A stretch of 64,000 bases of DNA, from positions 92,142 through 156,141 of the forward strand of contig ARYC01000392.1 of assembly GCA_000711775.1 (NCBI GenBank), in the 5' to 3' direction. The translations under genes were made by a program, and so were the position numbers. Origin of the DNA: Oxytricha trifallax. Taxonomy: Eukaryota; Ciliophora; Spirotrichea; Sporadotrichida; Oxytrichidae. Below, piece by piece: positions 10,320 to 20,923 of this stretch. The notes under the pieces were generated by a model, which saw only the letters and a list, made by a program, of their open reading frames with translations, made no database searches and was not told the DNA's origin. Each line of letters starts with the position of its first letter. Positions within the stretch are counted from its first letter, which is position 1.

Positions 10320-13300
10320 ATGAAACTTTAAGAAACAACGATTCTCAAACCTCGTTACTAATCAATCGATTTATAAAATTTGAGAGAGCCTGAAATCAAG
10401 AATTCATAGCACGCTCCTCCTATTTTATCAACCACTACGATTGAAAGTAAAGCTTTTGAACTTTTTAGGAAGACTAATGATACTAAACAAGTGCACCCTT
10501 AAATTATAACAAAAACAACTGATATATTAATGCTTGAAAAAGGCTTTTCAAACGACTCGACATCTCTGTAGCAACATCTTCGAAACTCCCCTCTTAATAA
10601 AAAGGAAGGAAGAAATAGTTAAATAAGAATAATTGTGGGAGGTAGAGCAGGCAGTAATAAAAATTAAGGCTCTAATTTCAATGTCTCGGGCAGTATGGGT
10701 AGTAGAGGCCAGGGAAACTTAAATAATTCATTCTAAACTCCATCTTAGAGAGCTCAGCATTTCGTAGAGAACTATCAATCTTAATCGTCGTAGTTGATTT
10801 CCCATTCTTATTTACAACTAACGGATATGGTAGATAAGCTGACTGATCTTACTGATTAATTGATGTATGCGCATTAATAAGACTATGTTGCTGCTTATAA
10901 GGATCATATGCTCAAAGTCTAATGTGAACTTATTCATCTTAATTTCTTTATAAAATTTAGCTCTCGAAATCTCTCTTAAAAACATAATTTTGAAATAAAA
11001 TAAAAGCATTGAAAGTTCTTTTAAATTCAAGAATACCAAGCTACTTGTTAAATCATAGAAAATTAAAATTACATTATAAATTAAATTATCGCGCAAAAAA
11101 TAATTATGTTTGATTTCGGTTACGACCTACTGATAGGTTGGGAATAAAGGCATGGCCAATTCCGGTACCCCGAAGTTCTTAACCATGAGGATACTCGGCT
11201 TTTACGTAATAAGTCCCGGATCTAAGAACCTCCTTAGAATACGTCATGCAAGGTGTAGGGGATCACGCCAACAAAAACATCGACCGCTGATCATATAAAT
11301 CGTAAAAAACTGAATGATACACTTATCCTTGCAACTTGGGGTTGAGTGCATCAAGAATAGGGTAGGAGTTAAGAAACAGACCTCTCGGATCTCAAATTTG
11401 ATTCTATTTGCTGAAGAAAAGCAAGGAAAAACCCTCCTTAAGATAACTTCAGCTGAATATCATTCGAGGTTTTCCCCCTCATCAAGCCAAACAATAAGTC
11501 TTTGCTGAGAAGGGGTTTTACCTGAACATAAGCACTCACAAAAAAAAAGCAGCTGGAGGAAGTCACCAGAGAAAACATACGAAGCAGTGAAATACCACAT
11601 GAGATCTACCCAAGGCAATCGGTGAACGTGCATGTTGTGAAACTAGTCAGTCCAGTATATGAGGGTGATTTGCACTTGGACAGATGAAAATGGATCGCCA
11701 AAAGTAAAAGTATGAATATCTGATTATATCTATCCGGCTGGCTTAAGCCCCAGTATTAATTTTCGTACAGCAATAAATAATAAAATATGTCTGATTTAAA
11801 GAATCTTTTCACTTTTGAATTGCCATATATTGGAAGAGTTTCTATGCTTTTCTATATCCCAGAGTGCAATGAAAGAGATATGCTCGAGTCTATTATTGAG
11901 AAACACGGTGGTCGCCTCACTAAATTCCATGAATGCTACACATACTAGATCAATCCGATATATAATGAGATTTGTGCAAGAGACTTTTTCATTGGAAATG
12001 TGTACAGAGCTACTTGGCTCACTGATTCTATCAAAGCTGGAGAAATGCTTGATAATGAAGAATATTTGCAAAAAGTTGTCACAGAATCAGAAAAAGGAGT
12101 AATGAGATTAAAAACTCCAAAATCCTTTAATTATATGTTTTATTTATTTGAATTGTGGGGATAGTTAGGTTTTATTGGGGTTAGAAGAGACAACGCATGT
12201 ATTATGTTTATTTCATGTTTATTAAATGAACAATAATTAACTAAATAAAGAAATTGGGGGTGGAAGTTTCCTGTCAAGACATATGATAAATATTCTCTTT
12301 TTAAGGAAGTTTCCTGACAAGAAAAATCTTTTCTATTTTTTAATTTTATTTATTAATATTTTTATGTAATTATTTCTCGACAACTATAAAATTATTTTAT
12401 GGTTTTTCCAGACTTGTGATTCAACTATTTAACCTTTGGTATATGAATTTTTGTTAGATTTTACATTCATATTAAATAATTTTTATGATTATTTCATCTT
12501 GTTTTCCATTAATTTATCAATATTTTATGAATAGAAATAAAATAAATATCTTACTAAATTTAATGTTATGTGTATGCTTAATGATTAAAATCAAATAAAT
12601 TTAACATATCACTGTTTAATACTAAAATCAAACCATTAATCTTGTCGTGACGTAAACGTATCTGAGTGAGTTGACGTGGAAAATTCCGTGACGTGGCACT
12701 CGTGAAATAGAAAACTCCAAAAAACCAATCTCGCTATCACTAGTCTCTTCCCGAATCAAGATGTCAGCTAGTTATAACACGGGGACAGAGCTCGTAGAAT
12801 TCAACCAGAGAGACAGAAGTTGGAGAAAAACGTTTACCGGTCCCACCGCTGCTGGGAAACATAATCCCTGTTCTTTCGCTGCGGTAGCTTCAGTACCCTA
12901 ACCCGGCGTGGGAGAAAAATCCTTATCGTTGGCTTCAATGGTTTTCGTCTTCTCACTTTCGAAGGCAGAGCGTACCTTCATCCTGCTCACTATTACCTAA
13001 GAAACTGAATTCAAGCCAGTATACTCATCTAATTCAGGGAAATCTTAGGATCCAGCTCACTCGAAGAGTGAACGCTGACAGATTGAACCCCGCCGACTGG
13101 TCCCTCATGCGTTGCGCCTAGCAACCCCCTACCTGCCCTCGATAGGCCTTAGTGTAGTAGAAAGCTCTATTAGAAAGTCCTAAGTGGTTAGTACCACCTA
13201 ACAATTAACTTTCTAATTTAATAATAAAATTTAATCTTATGGAATGTGACAATAAATTGCATTCTTTTTTTTACTATTAACAGCTGTAAGACTTATTATC

Positions 13301-16300
13301 ACACCTTTTAATGTATTACAAAATTATTAATTACAATATTTTATATTTAATTAATGCAAATTACATCTAAATTTTTACTTGACAGGAAATTCCCTCTTGC
13401 CAGAAATCTTCATCCCCCCACAAAATATAATTGCTTTTTATGTTGACTCATTTTGAATCTTACTCTCTCTAGCTGTTCAAGCATGTCGTTTAACGCCGAG
13501 GATAGTGAAGGCTCTCACGATTATTATATCCACTATGTTTTAATTTCTTCACATTTATCCTCTTGCCTTAGATGTTTGAATGGCAAACTAATTAATTATA
13601 TTTCATACTTTGTGCAAAAGTTTGCGATGCTTTTCATCTCACTCTTTAATATAATAGGAGCAACTGCCCATACATCACACAAAACTATGCCATCAGTCCA
13701 TCTCTGATTGGTAAGTATCCAGGAGTGCCAAGAATCTAGCTCAAGTCAATTTATTATAAGGCTTAATTGAAATCAATAACTACTACTTCTAAAGGGGATG
13801 TTCAGCATAACATTTTGAGGCTTAAAATCTCAATGAACATAACAAATTTGATACAACTCCTAGCACCCTTAATCATGCAGGAAAGATTATCATTTAAGTC
13901 ATCAGGTTATATGAAATTATCTAAATAGTCTCTCAAAATTATTTAAAATTTATAGAAGCCTTCGGACGGTAACACCATAGCTTAAAATAATACCATCTAA
14001 TTTAAGCAAGTTCTTGTAATCTATTCCCTAAGTCTCTTTAAGAATCATATATTTGTAAATAAACTCGTTTTAATACTGCTAATTCTGAATTAGCTAGCTT
14101 AATCGCATTTTTGCATGAATATCATCTACCATTAATAGCTTAGCCTTTTAGCCACTATTATATGAAAGTAATTTTCAATAAAATTACTAAGATTAATGGC
14201 ATTAATCCAGGAATATTCATTGCTTCTGATAAGAATCAATGATAAAATAGTATTGCATGCAGGTTAGTCCATTTAATTTAATCATCTCTTTCTCAGAGCA
14301 TCTCCTTTAACTCTTTTTAACATACAAGAATAATTTATTTTATCTTTGATGGTACGGGTATTTAATTCTCTTTGCTTTAAATAAAAAATCACTGAGGTTA
14401 TACTTTTGCATGTACTTCTTTACTTTTTCTGAGTGAGTATAGGACTTTATACAAGCATTTCTTTGATAAAGCTGATCAATCTACATTTGTTTAAGAAAAA
14501 CTTCTCGTTGTAGTTTTCAATATAAAATTTTTATATCTTTTTGGAAACTGTTCTTTTATTTCCTTAACATATCTATCGATTTATGTTTGAGTGCTCTGCT
14601 TTCTCTATACATCAATTAACCCCTGCTTCAATCTCACGAGCTCTAAGCTATCGAAATATAAAATTTCATGAATTTTAGTAGAGCAAAAGTAAAACTATGA
14701 TAATCATGTTTTAAAAGAAAAGATTTTACAATTTAAGATAGCTGCTATGTTTAAATTCAAATTTGAAATTCATCTATAAATATATATAAATACTCTCAAG
14801 TTATATTAAATCTGTATAGGAGTTTACTCTTCAGCAATAATGGTTGACCCTTAGTCGTTAAACATCATTATAATGCTTAGTATATAATTCTCAATTTTCT
14901 AATTTCTTAGATAATAATTTTAATTTTTTACCAGCTTTGAAAAAATTCAGGCTCGCACTGGTATTAATTAGGTTTTGATCCCTTTTGGAACTTTCAATTA
15001 AAACCTCAATAGTTTTAAACGAGGTACTAATCAAATCTTATTACTTTTAAATTGGTAATAATTAAAATTAAACGGATTAAGAACATGCACCAATTAAATT
15101 TAAGAAATTTAGTAATAATTAAATGGAACCAGAATCCTATAATGAAGATTAATCTCTGATGTTTGTTACAGCTTATTTAAACTTTTTCCTTGCATCTTTT
15201 CCATGGTTGCTCCTAAGTTATGCCCATATTTAATAGTATAATTTCAAACAATAGGATCCAAAACTAAAAATATATATAATCTGTAAATTATTCACAGGGG
15301 AAGGAGCAAGGGTGTATAATAAAAGTACTGTGATAAAAGAGTAGGAGCAAAGAATATCTCAATCGATACCTCACTCAACATTGCAAAATTAAAATGCATT
15401 GTTAAACAAATACTCTAATTGGTTATTTCGTTTCAAGCTGGGAAAGTCCAAAAATATCACTCTTATAATCATCACTCTGAGAAGAAAGCTTTTAAAACAA
15501 TGAGATTATGTTTATAGAAATTCCAAACTGCCTACAGATTTCTGTGTCACTAATCTCTACGATGATAATATTATTATAATTATTAATGCTGAACGGAAAT
15601 TAATACTGGGGCTTAAGCAAGCAAGATAGATAAATCAGATAGTTTCATGCTTTGCTTTTTGGGCTTTAACTCAATCTTAATCCAAGGGCCAGGAATAGTA
15701 AGACCCATACAGAATAGCTTCATCACCGTGCTTGTTCACCTATTGACTCAAGTACGAGGATAAAATAAAAGACGAGGACTTTGGTGCTTACATTCTTACT
15801 AAGAAGCAACTCTCAAACAAGCTTCCAGAAAGAAATTTCTTTTTTGGTATTCTTTGACGCTTTGAGAAAGAATCATCTCAAAGAAATCATAGAAAAAGCA
15901 AAAGAAAAACACTATTCTATTTCTCGTGATAATTTAAAGAAAGTAAGTTATTCTAATTAGTGAGATCTGGATCGCAGAGCTTAAGAAGCATCCTTACCTC
16001 TCAATTAAGCTTTAGTTTAAAACTTCTTAGGGAAACCTAGTACTGGTATATTCCTAATGAAAAATATGCAAAAGTTCATAGATAGAGAAAATCACAGACA
16101 TTCCATGAAGCGAGCAAATGCATTATAAAGATGTTTAAAGCCAGAAGAAATGAACATCGATTGGTGTTGGCTGAAAGGCAAGAAACTTGGGTCCTAGATT
16201 AGCACAGGAGAAAGAGAAAAAAGAAATAGAATTCATTTATGATTTCTTGAAATATGTGATATTATTCATTCATTTAAATTTAACACTTACAACATTATTT

Positions 16301-19300
16301 TTTCTTCTCTTGCCCAAATTGTTGGCTTATCTACCTAACTCACTGAAACTACTCTGAATCAATTCATCTGTATCGAGAGGCAAGTCATGCTTAAGGTGAT
16401 ACAATAGCAGTTTCTAGAAGTGAGTCTTGAATTAAATCCAATAGAATCCGATTCCTTTAAATTGTGGCAATAGAGAACATTATACACAGGAGTAATGTTT
16501 AATGCTTCATAAGCATTCTTTTACACTTAAGTGTTATGAACAGAGAAAATTTCAACAAACAGGTTGATCTCTTACTCGGTTTACTTATCTCTTAGGTTCT
16601 GTAAGAAATCTATGTACAGCTCTCGCTAAATATAGCGAGGGTGAATCACATAACTTAATAAACTAGAATCTTCACTAAAATCCATGAGTGACAGCCTTTA
16701 CATTTTATTCATAGACTTCAGTGGTATTTAATTTCTTGTGTAATAATTTATTAATAAATGTGTTGAAGGTAAACACAGCTTCTTCAGCATCTATAAACTT
16801 AATGTTTTTATAATAAGCTCACTACGATTAATCATATATTGCAATAAAATTGGAATGTAAAATTAATCGGTCACTTAATTCTATTGTCAATCCTTAAAGT
16901 ATTACAGTTTTGTCTATAAATAAAGGCTATAGCCTAAGGAGAGAAATGCATGTCTGGAAACTTGAAAAGAAACATCACAGCTCTCTAGTCTAATAGAAAG
17001 CTATCCCAGTACTTTAAAATCTTAGAATCGCAAAGTTAATCAATATAACCTATATTGAACTTATATTTTCTTGCTGGATGTTATCTAGACCATGTACTAA
17101 CGTGCTAAACAGCTAACAAGCAGTAATACCTATCTGTTAAGCAACTCTTACATAGTCGCTCTGCATTTGCACGTAATTTAGGTCTGGTTTGACTTACTAT
17201 ATTATTACTCAAACCATATCTAAGCTTAAGCAATAAATCTAAATATATCATTCTCTTCATAAATAGACCCTATATTTCGCAAATTAATATTTCTCATTTT
17301 AAAATTGCAATAATTTCTTTAATAATCCCATCTAATCCCTAGAAATTAAATCCTTAAAACATAAGTTAAAAATTTTTGTGGTTTTTTTTTGATTGGAGCT
17401 ATAAAAGGGAGCTGTGAGTTTCACAATTGTTGAAGCCATAAAAATTGAAGAAATAAAAGTGACAAATAATAAAAAAAGTTCGGCTAACTTCTGGATAGAC
17501 CAATGCAAGTAGAATGTAGTCCCAGGAAGAACCTCTGATTCATGCAGATAATTTTAAAAAGTTTAACTTAAGACGGGTCTTAAAGACTATTTGGAAGTCC
17601 AATTCACTGATAAATTTATCAAGTTCTCTCATTTCTTCTCTGAAATTCCTCGTCCTTAGGATAAAGGTGATACAACTCAAAATATATTTAAAAATTAAAT
17701 TGATACAACCAGAGAAGAGAAAGAATACTTAAGAAAGGCCCCACCTAAACTTTATAATTAAAATCCTAGTTCAAATCAGAGATTTGAGACTGGTATTGCT
17801 CCAAATCTAGGAATGAACGTCATAGATTAGTATTAACAAAATATGGCAGCTGGAGCAATCAGAAAATCTGGGGCAGTTTCTTTGAGTGAAATAAGTGGCG
17901 TTCGCAAAAATGACCATGATTTGAGCAAAATTTTCGGCATTATTGATCAAGCAAAGAAATTGAAAAATTAAGCTGCATCTAATTAAGATTAAGAAATGAT
18001 TAATGACTGTGGAGATGATAAAGAGAATGATTAATTCATGCTTAATAAAGATGAGTTAGTAGATGCAATCCAGCAAGAGCAAATTATCGTCTTTAAAAAA
18101 GAGGAAGAGAAGAGACAAGTTTAGCTAACAAGTGGAAAAGAAATGTATTTCGCTCTTCTTGCTTAAGATTTGATGTCACTGGCTGAAAAGTACAAGAGAG
18201 ATATCGATGAAGTGCATAAAATATTCTTTGAAGTCAGTTGCCAAAGAGATCAGCTTGTCAAAATTCTTGAAGGTCACAAAGTCAATAGCAAATGGGGCAT
18301 ACTTGAAGATCTAGGTCTTAAAGATGAACCAAATTAGAGCTCTTACTAGCATGTCATGAAAGAAAAGGGTCAAAATGAGATTGATAAGCGCAAATAATTT
18401 TTGCAGATGCAATGAATGCTTACATGTAAATTTGTTAATGTAACCAGTCTTCATAATAAACTAAATTTGCAAAATTTTATTAATTTTTGAATAGTTCTTT
18501 AAATTGAAGATATTTTGATGGTAATTCAATTTTAAACTTATTCATCTAAAGAAAAAATCATCAGATTTTTATTAAAAGTTAAAGAAAGACGAAAGAATCA
18601 GGTTTCTAGAATCTACGATTTAATGGCTAAGAGGGGAAGCTTTATCTCTTGCAAAAGGTTTCGACCTACTGGTAAGTCGGTAACCAGCCCGACCAATTCC
18701 GGTACCCCGGAGGGTTCGAAACCGTAGTAGCACCTGGTTTTTCAGGATAAGTCTCGGATCTGAGGAGTTACTCAGAATACGTCAGGCAAGGTATAGGGGG
18801 ACCACGCCAAAAATAAAAATCGACCGAAATGGACTTAAGTCGTGTTAAAACTAAAGTCCCCATCACATGCCTATCACAGGGAGTAACTGTCCTCTCAGGG
18901 GCTGTGATGCTACGACTAGGATTGTCCGCCCAGAGTCCGTAATGAGTCTACTGTGCTTGGAAAAGGGACCCTGTATCCCAGAAGAAAAACTAAGCACGGG
19001 TAAAAATACTGTGGATTTTCCCTGTGAGCTAACTAGCCGGGGTTTTTAGAAACAGATAACTAAGAGAGGAAGAGCAAAAATCAGCCAAAACAGGAACATG
19101 AACATCCCCGGAAGGGGCAATTGGAAGTTTCACTGAGTGAGATAACCTGGGGTTTGGGCCAATGCAGAAATGTCCTTACTACAAAGGACATAGGAACTCA
19201 GAAGTCAGGTGTTAGTCCGAGAGTACTTTGAAAGGTTTGATGTTAAATCCATATAAACGGTTGATAACCTCCCGTAAATTAATTCAGTGGCTAAAAATCA

Positions 19301-20906
19301 TCATCATCATCTCTTGCAAAAAGTATTTAAGTTTTGAAAGGAACTAACGATAAATTAAAGGAGTAATTAGATCAGGAAAGATCAGAGAGGAATTTCTTAA
19401 TGTAATATACAAAATCGACAAAGAAGTATATAATGTAAATTTATTTCTAGCTTATATCATGACATTATTTATAATACCATCCTAAAGAGTACGATAGACA
19501 AACTTTCATAAGAAGAAATTTAATAGCAATATAAACTTAATCACCAAGCTATGATCTAATCTAGCATGTCTAACTAAGCTTAGAATTAGTAAAATCTTGA
19601 CAAAGAAAGAAATATAATTTCTTCTCACATTTTCTCAATAAAATCACCAACTAAGTCAATCGATTTCAATGATTAGTCAACTCTTTTCAGTAATTAGGCT
19701 TAATTAAGAGCTTCAACTGCTAATGAATCTTTGAGAAGGTCAATGCGAGGAACAAATGTAAATACTTCCCTCGATCCACCTCCCTCAATTACTATAACGG
19801 CTTCCAAAAATACAAACTATCTGATTAAAGATTCTTTTCATAATAGAAATAGAAAGAACATAGTATCTATGAGTGTAAGTTCGGCTCCTCATCACACTAT
19901 AGAAACAAACAGTATAAAGGAAATCGATTTATAATAGTAAAATTTCACAAAAAATAATGACTATCTATCAAATCAAGGAGTTGATAGTCACAAACTAAAA
20001 GCTAATTAGACTTTATCATTAATAAGTGAAGATAGGACTCAAAATAAATTTGGATTCACAAATTTTTCTGGGTCGACAAGAACTAAATCAATAAAAAATG
20101 AGGACATGGTTTAATAGTTGCATGAACAGCTAAATTAAAAGAACTAATAAAATTAAGAATTAAGAAATAAAATATTAAAACTGAAAAAGCAATTAGACAC
20201 AAGCTAAAATAATTCTACAGCTTTTTAATCATAAAATAAGGAAGATATTAATTGAAATTATCTTGCTTTAAATTCAACTGTGGATTTAAAAGAACTTTTC
20301 TTAGAATGTATTAGATCAGTTATGACTATAAATAATTTAAATAAAAATGTAAAGTAAAACCTGAATGATTAGAAATTTTTGAAGAATGCCGCTCTAAATT
20401 CATAATTTAATCACTTGACCTAAAATTAGAAAGCTGAAGTGCTTCTTACATTTTTGAATCACAAATAAGTCCTAAAAGGACTATATAACTTAGTGTTTGG
20501 AGCTGTTGAAAACAAGTAGTATGGACCTATTATGAAAGTTACTGATTTTGAAAAAGAATTAATATCCCAAACTTAAAATCACACTCCAAGAGTGAAATAG
20601 TAAAGCGACAATCATTCAAGAACTTCATCAAAAATGAATAAAAATTAATCATTTTTAGACAAATTAATTGATATAAATAAAGATCAGAGCTACAATATAC
20701 AAAAGAGAGAGGTGTCTATTGAGAAAATTGAAAGAGGAAATGTAAAGAACTTAATTTTTTCAAAAATATAGCCATAAAATGAAAATCAAACAATGTAAAA
20801 TAACAGAAGACCGTAAACCTAATCAAATCAAAGTAGAAAATCTATGAAAAGAAATTTTAAATCCATTTCTTATAAAGTCAAAGATGGAAAGCTTGTGATT
20901 TAATGA
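10320..20906 (+). CDS. Coiled-coil protein, host of a nested gene
   Basis: Segments: 10320-10939, 18548-18656, 19322-19425, 19451-20906. Leaving out 20254-20259 as well gives 2277 nt (758 aa); keeping those 6 bp gives 2283 nt with one internal TGA. The N-terminal third is Ser/Asn/Gln-rich (VGGRAGSNKN). Then comes a coiled coil with ERIRFLESTIQWLRGEALSL, KGTNDKLKEQLDQERSERNF and, later, LHEQLNQKNQQNQELRNKIL. The C-terminal part is basic. Its main gap is bounded by a 13-bp pointer AACTTATTCATCT and holds the RAP1-like gene. A SINE-like element sits at 18657-19308. A 25-nt GT-AG intron at 19426-19450 restores frame. I do not recognise the family; coiled coils of this kind are common in basal-body proteins, but that is only an inference. 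Confidence 0.8.
11110..11780 (+). mobile_element. SINE-like repeat, copy 1, with a TBE-related tail
   Basis: GC-richer than its surroundings. The first ~170 bp match copy 2 at 18657; an identical 17-mer CCAATTCCGGTACCCCG lies at 11156-11172 here and 18693-18709 there, and ACCTACTG, CGGATCT and AATACGTCA are also shared. The rest differs from copy 2. The last ~120 bp match the inverse of 15590-15760 in the decayed TBE region, including an exact 20-mer (11741-11760 versus 15599-15618). No target duplication seen. It ends just upstream of the RAP1-like start. Confidence 0.6.
11787..18415 (+). CDS. RAP1: RAP1 (TERF2IP)-like telomere protein: BRCT, Myb-like, RCT
   Basis: Segments 11787-12114 and 17445-18415, joined at pointer TAAAAA; 1299 nt, 432 aa. 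Residues ~10-100 look like a BRCT domain (EKHGGRLTKFHE; VYRATWLTDSIKAGEML). Residues ~120-160 look Myb-like (ANFWIDQC; VPGRTSDSCRQF). The last ~90 residues resemble the RAP1 C-terminal (RCT) domain: LAEKYKRDIDEVHKIFFEV, then KWGILEDLGLKD, then KGQNEIDKRKQFLQM, matching in order the human RCT pattern of helix, W-x-x-x-x-D, and G-x-x-x-x-x-R-x-x-F. BRCT-Myb-RCT order is specific to RAP1, which binds TRF2-type proteins or telomeric DNA. The gene sits wholly inside an IES of another gene. Domain calls are from memory; the Myb call is the weakest. Confidence 0.72.
12256..13419. mobile_element. Long member of the GGGGGxxGAAGTTTCCTG TIR family
   Basis: Left end GGGGGTGGAAGTTTCCTGTC, with a second internal copy GGAAGTTTCCTGACAAG near 12304. 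The right end is inverted, CTTGACAGGAAATTCCC then ATCCCCCC. Flanks show no clear duplication. Unusually long for the family because of the GC-rich insert. Confidence 0.65.
12650..13175. repeat. GC-rich island inside the MITE, possibly SINE or structured RNA
   Basis: About 525 bp, far more GC-rich than any neighbour. On the minus strand it has GGTTCAATC near 13085, like a pol III B box, and several short stems. It lacks the 17-mer shared by the two SINE-like copies. One frame is open under the ciliate code, but codon use (many CGN, CCN) is unlike the genes here, so I do not call it coding. Confidence 0.4.
13450..14700 (-). pseudogene. Decayed TBE-type kinase ORF
   Basis: The minus strand carries kinase remnants in several frames with TGA interruptions: an HxDFKPQNVMLN catalytic-loop remnant, then a VVIDFN-like segment near 13790, then ILGTPGYL and DGIVLCDVWAVAPIIL. 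The order and wording match the kinase part of the TBE ORF at the right end of this window (HRDLKPENIML; IIDFNRAL; DVWGLAAIII). No intact frame. Confidence 0.65.
15620..16260 (+). pseudogene. Unrecognised plus-strand ORF remnant in the TBE-like unit
   Basis: Coding-like blocks in shifting frames: DEDFGAYILTKKQLSNKL, FFDALRKNHLKEIIEKAKEK, YWYIPNEKYAKVHRQRKSQ. It lies between the kinase and transposase remnants and is opposite in strand, the place where the third TBE ORF (the small one) would be expected. I do not recognise its sequence independently. Confidence 0.45.
16300..17270 (-). pseudogene. Decayed TBE-type (Tc1/mariner superfamily) transposase
   Basis: Minus-strand blocks: FIDAEEAVFTFNTF, placed like the first catalytic Asp region; then LYIDFLQNLRDK and VEIFSVHNTQVQKNAYEALN followed by ITPVYNVLYCHNLKESD, which parallels the superfamily's D-N-x-S-x-H and (Y/P)-S-P-D-x-N-P-I-E region with key residues lost. 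Frames shift and TGA codons occur. Together with the two entries above this gives a three-ORF layout as in TBE elements. Confidence 0.6.
18657..19308 (+). mobile_element. SINE-like element, copy 2, 13-bp target duplication
   Basis: Flanked by a perfect 13-bp repeat ATCTCTTGCAAAA (18644-18656, 19309-19321). The head has pol III-like boxes: ACTGGTAAGTCGG near 18667 (A-box-like) and GGTTCGAAACC at 18713-18723 (near-consensus B box). The tail ends in an (ATC)n run. These are features of a tRNA-derived SINE. It interrupts the coiled-coil gene's CDS; deleting the element and one repeat restores frame exactly (SLAKSIQVLK). Confidence 0.8.
19426..19450 (+). other. Candidate 25-nt GT-AG intron
   Basis: Begins GTATAT and ends TCTAG. 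Removal joins YTKSTKN to LYHDIIYN in frame. A tiny IES cannot be excluded. Confidence 0.55.
20254..20259. other. Possible 6-bp IES removing a TGA
   Basis: AATT at 20250-20253 and 20256-20259 with GA between. In-frame TGA at 20253-20255 would otherwise split the gene. Excision keeps frame. It could also be a sequencing variant or a real stop. Confidence 0.3.
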
Positions 20907-20923
20907 TTGTTTATTTTATGAAA

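Larger units (their letters stand above)
12115..17444. other. IES, 5330 bp, pointer TAAAAA, transposon-filled
   Basis: TAAAAA at 12109-12114 and 17439-17444. The join keeps frame (VMRLK to IEEIKVTNN). Contains a MITE (12256-13419) enclosing a GC-rich island, then a decayed TBE-like transposon (~13450-17270). Confidence 0.75.
10940..18547. other. Giant IES, 7608 bp, 13-bp pointer, contains a whole gene
   Basis: AACTTATTCATCT occurs at 10927-10939 and 18535-18547. Removing one copy and the DNA between joins CELIHL to KKKSSDFYQ in frame. Inside: SINE-like copy 1 (11110-11780) and the full RAP1-like gene (11787-18415) with its own IES. Since the inner gene is needed, this DNA must be processed twice or from separate germline copies. 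Confidence 0.85.

Noticed and set aside
12112-12728. Direct repeat AAAACTCCAAAA at ~12112 and ~12713 as the RAP1-like gene's pointer
   Set aside because: It would join the BRCT part to the GC-rich island, not to the Myb/RCT part. The TAAAAA pair gives an exact frame to the expected domains.
12713-13210. Long open frame under the ciliate code through the GC-rich island
   Set aside because: TGA-only stops make such frames likely in GC-rich DNA, and codon use and composition are unlike the genes here.
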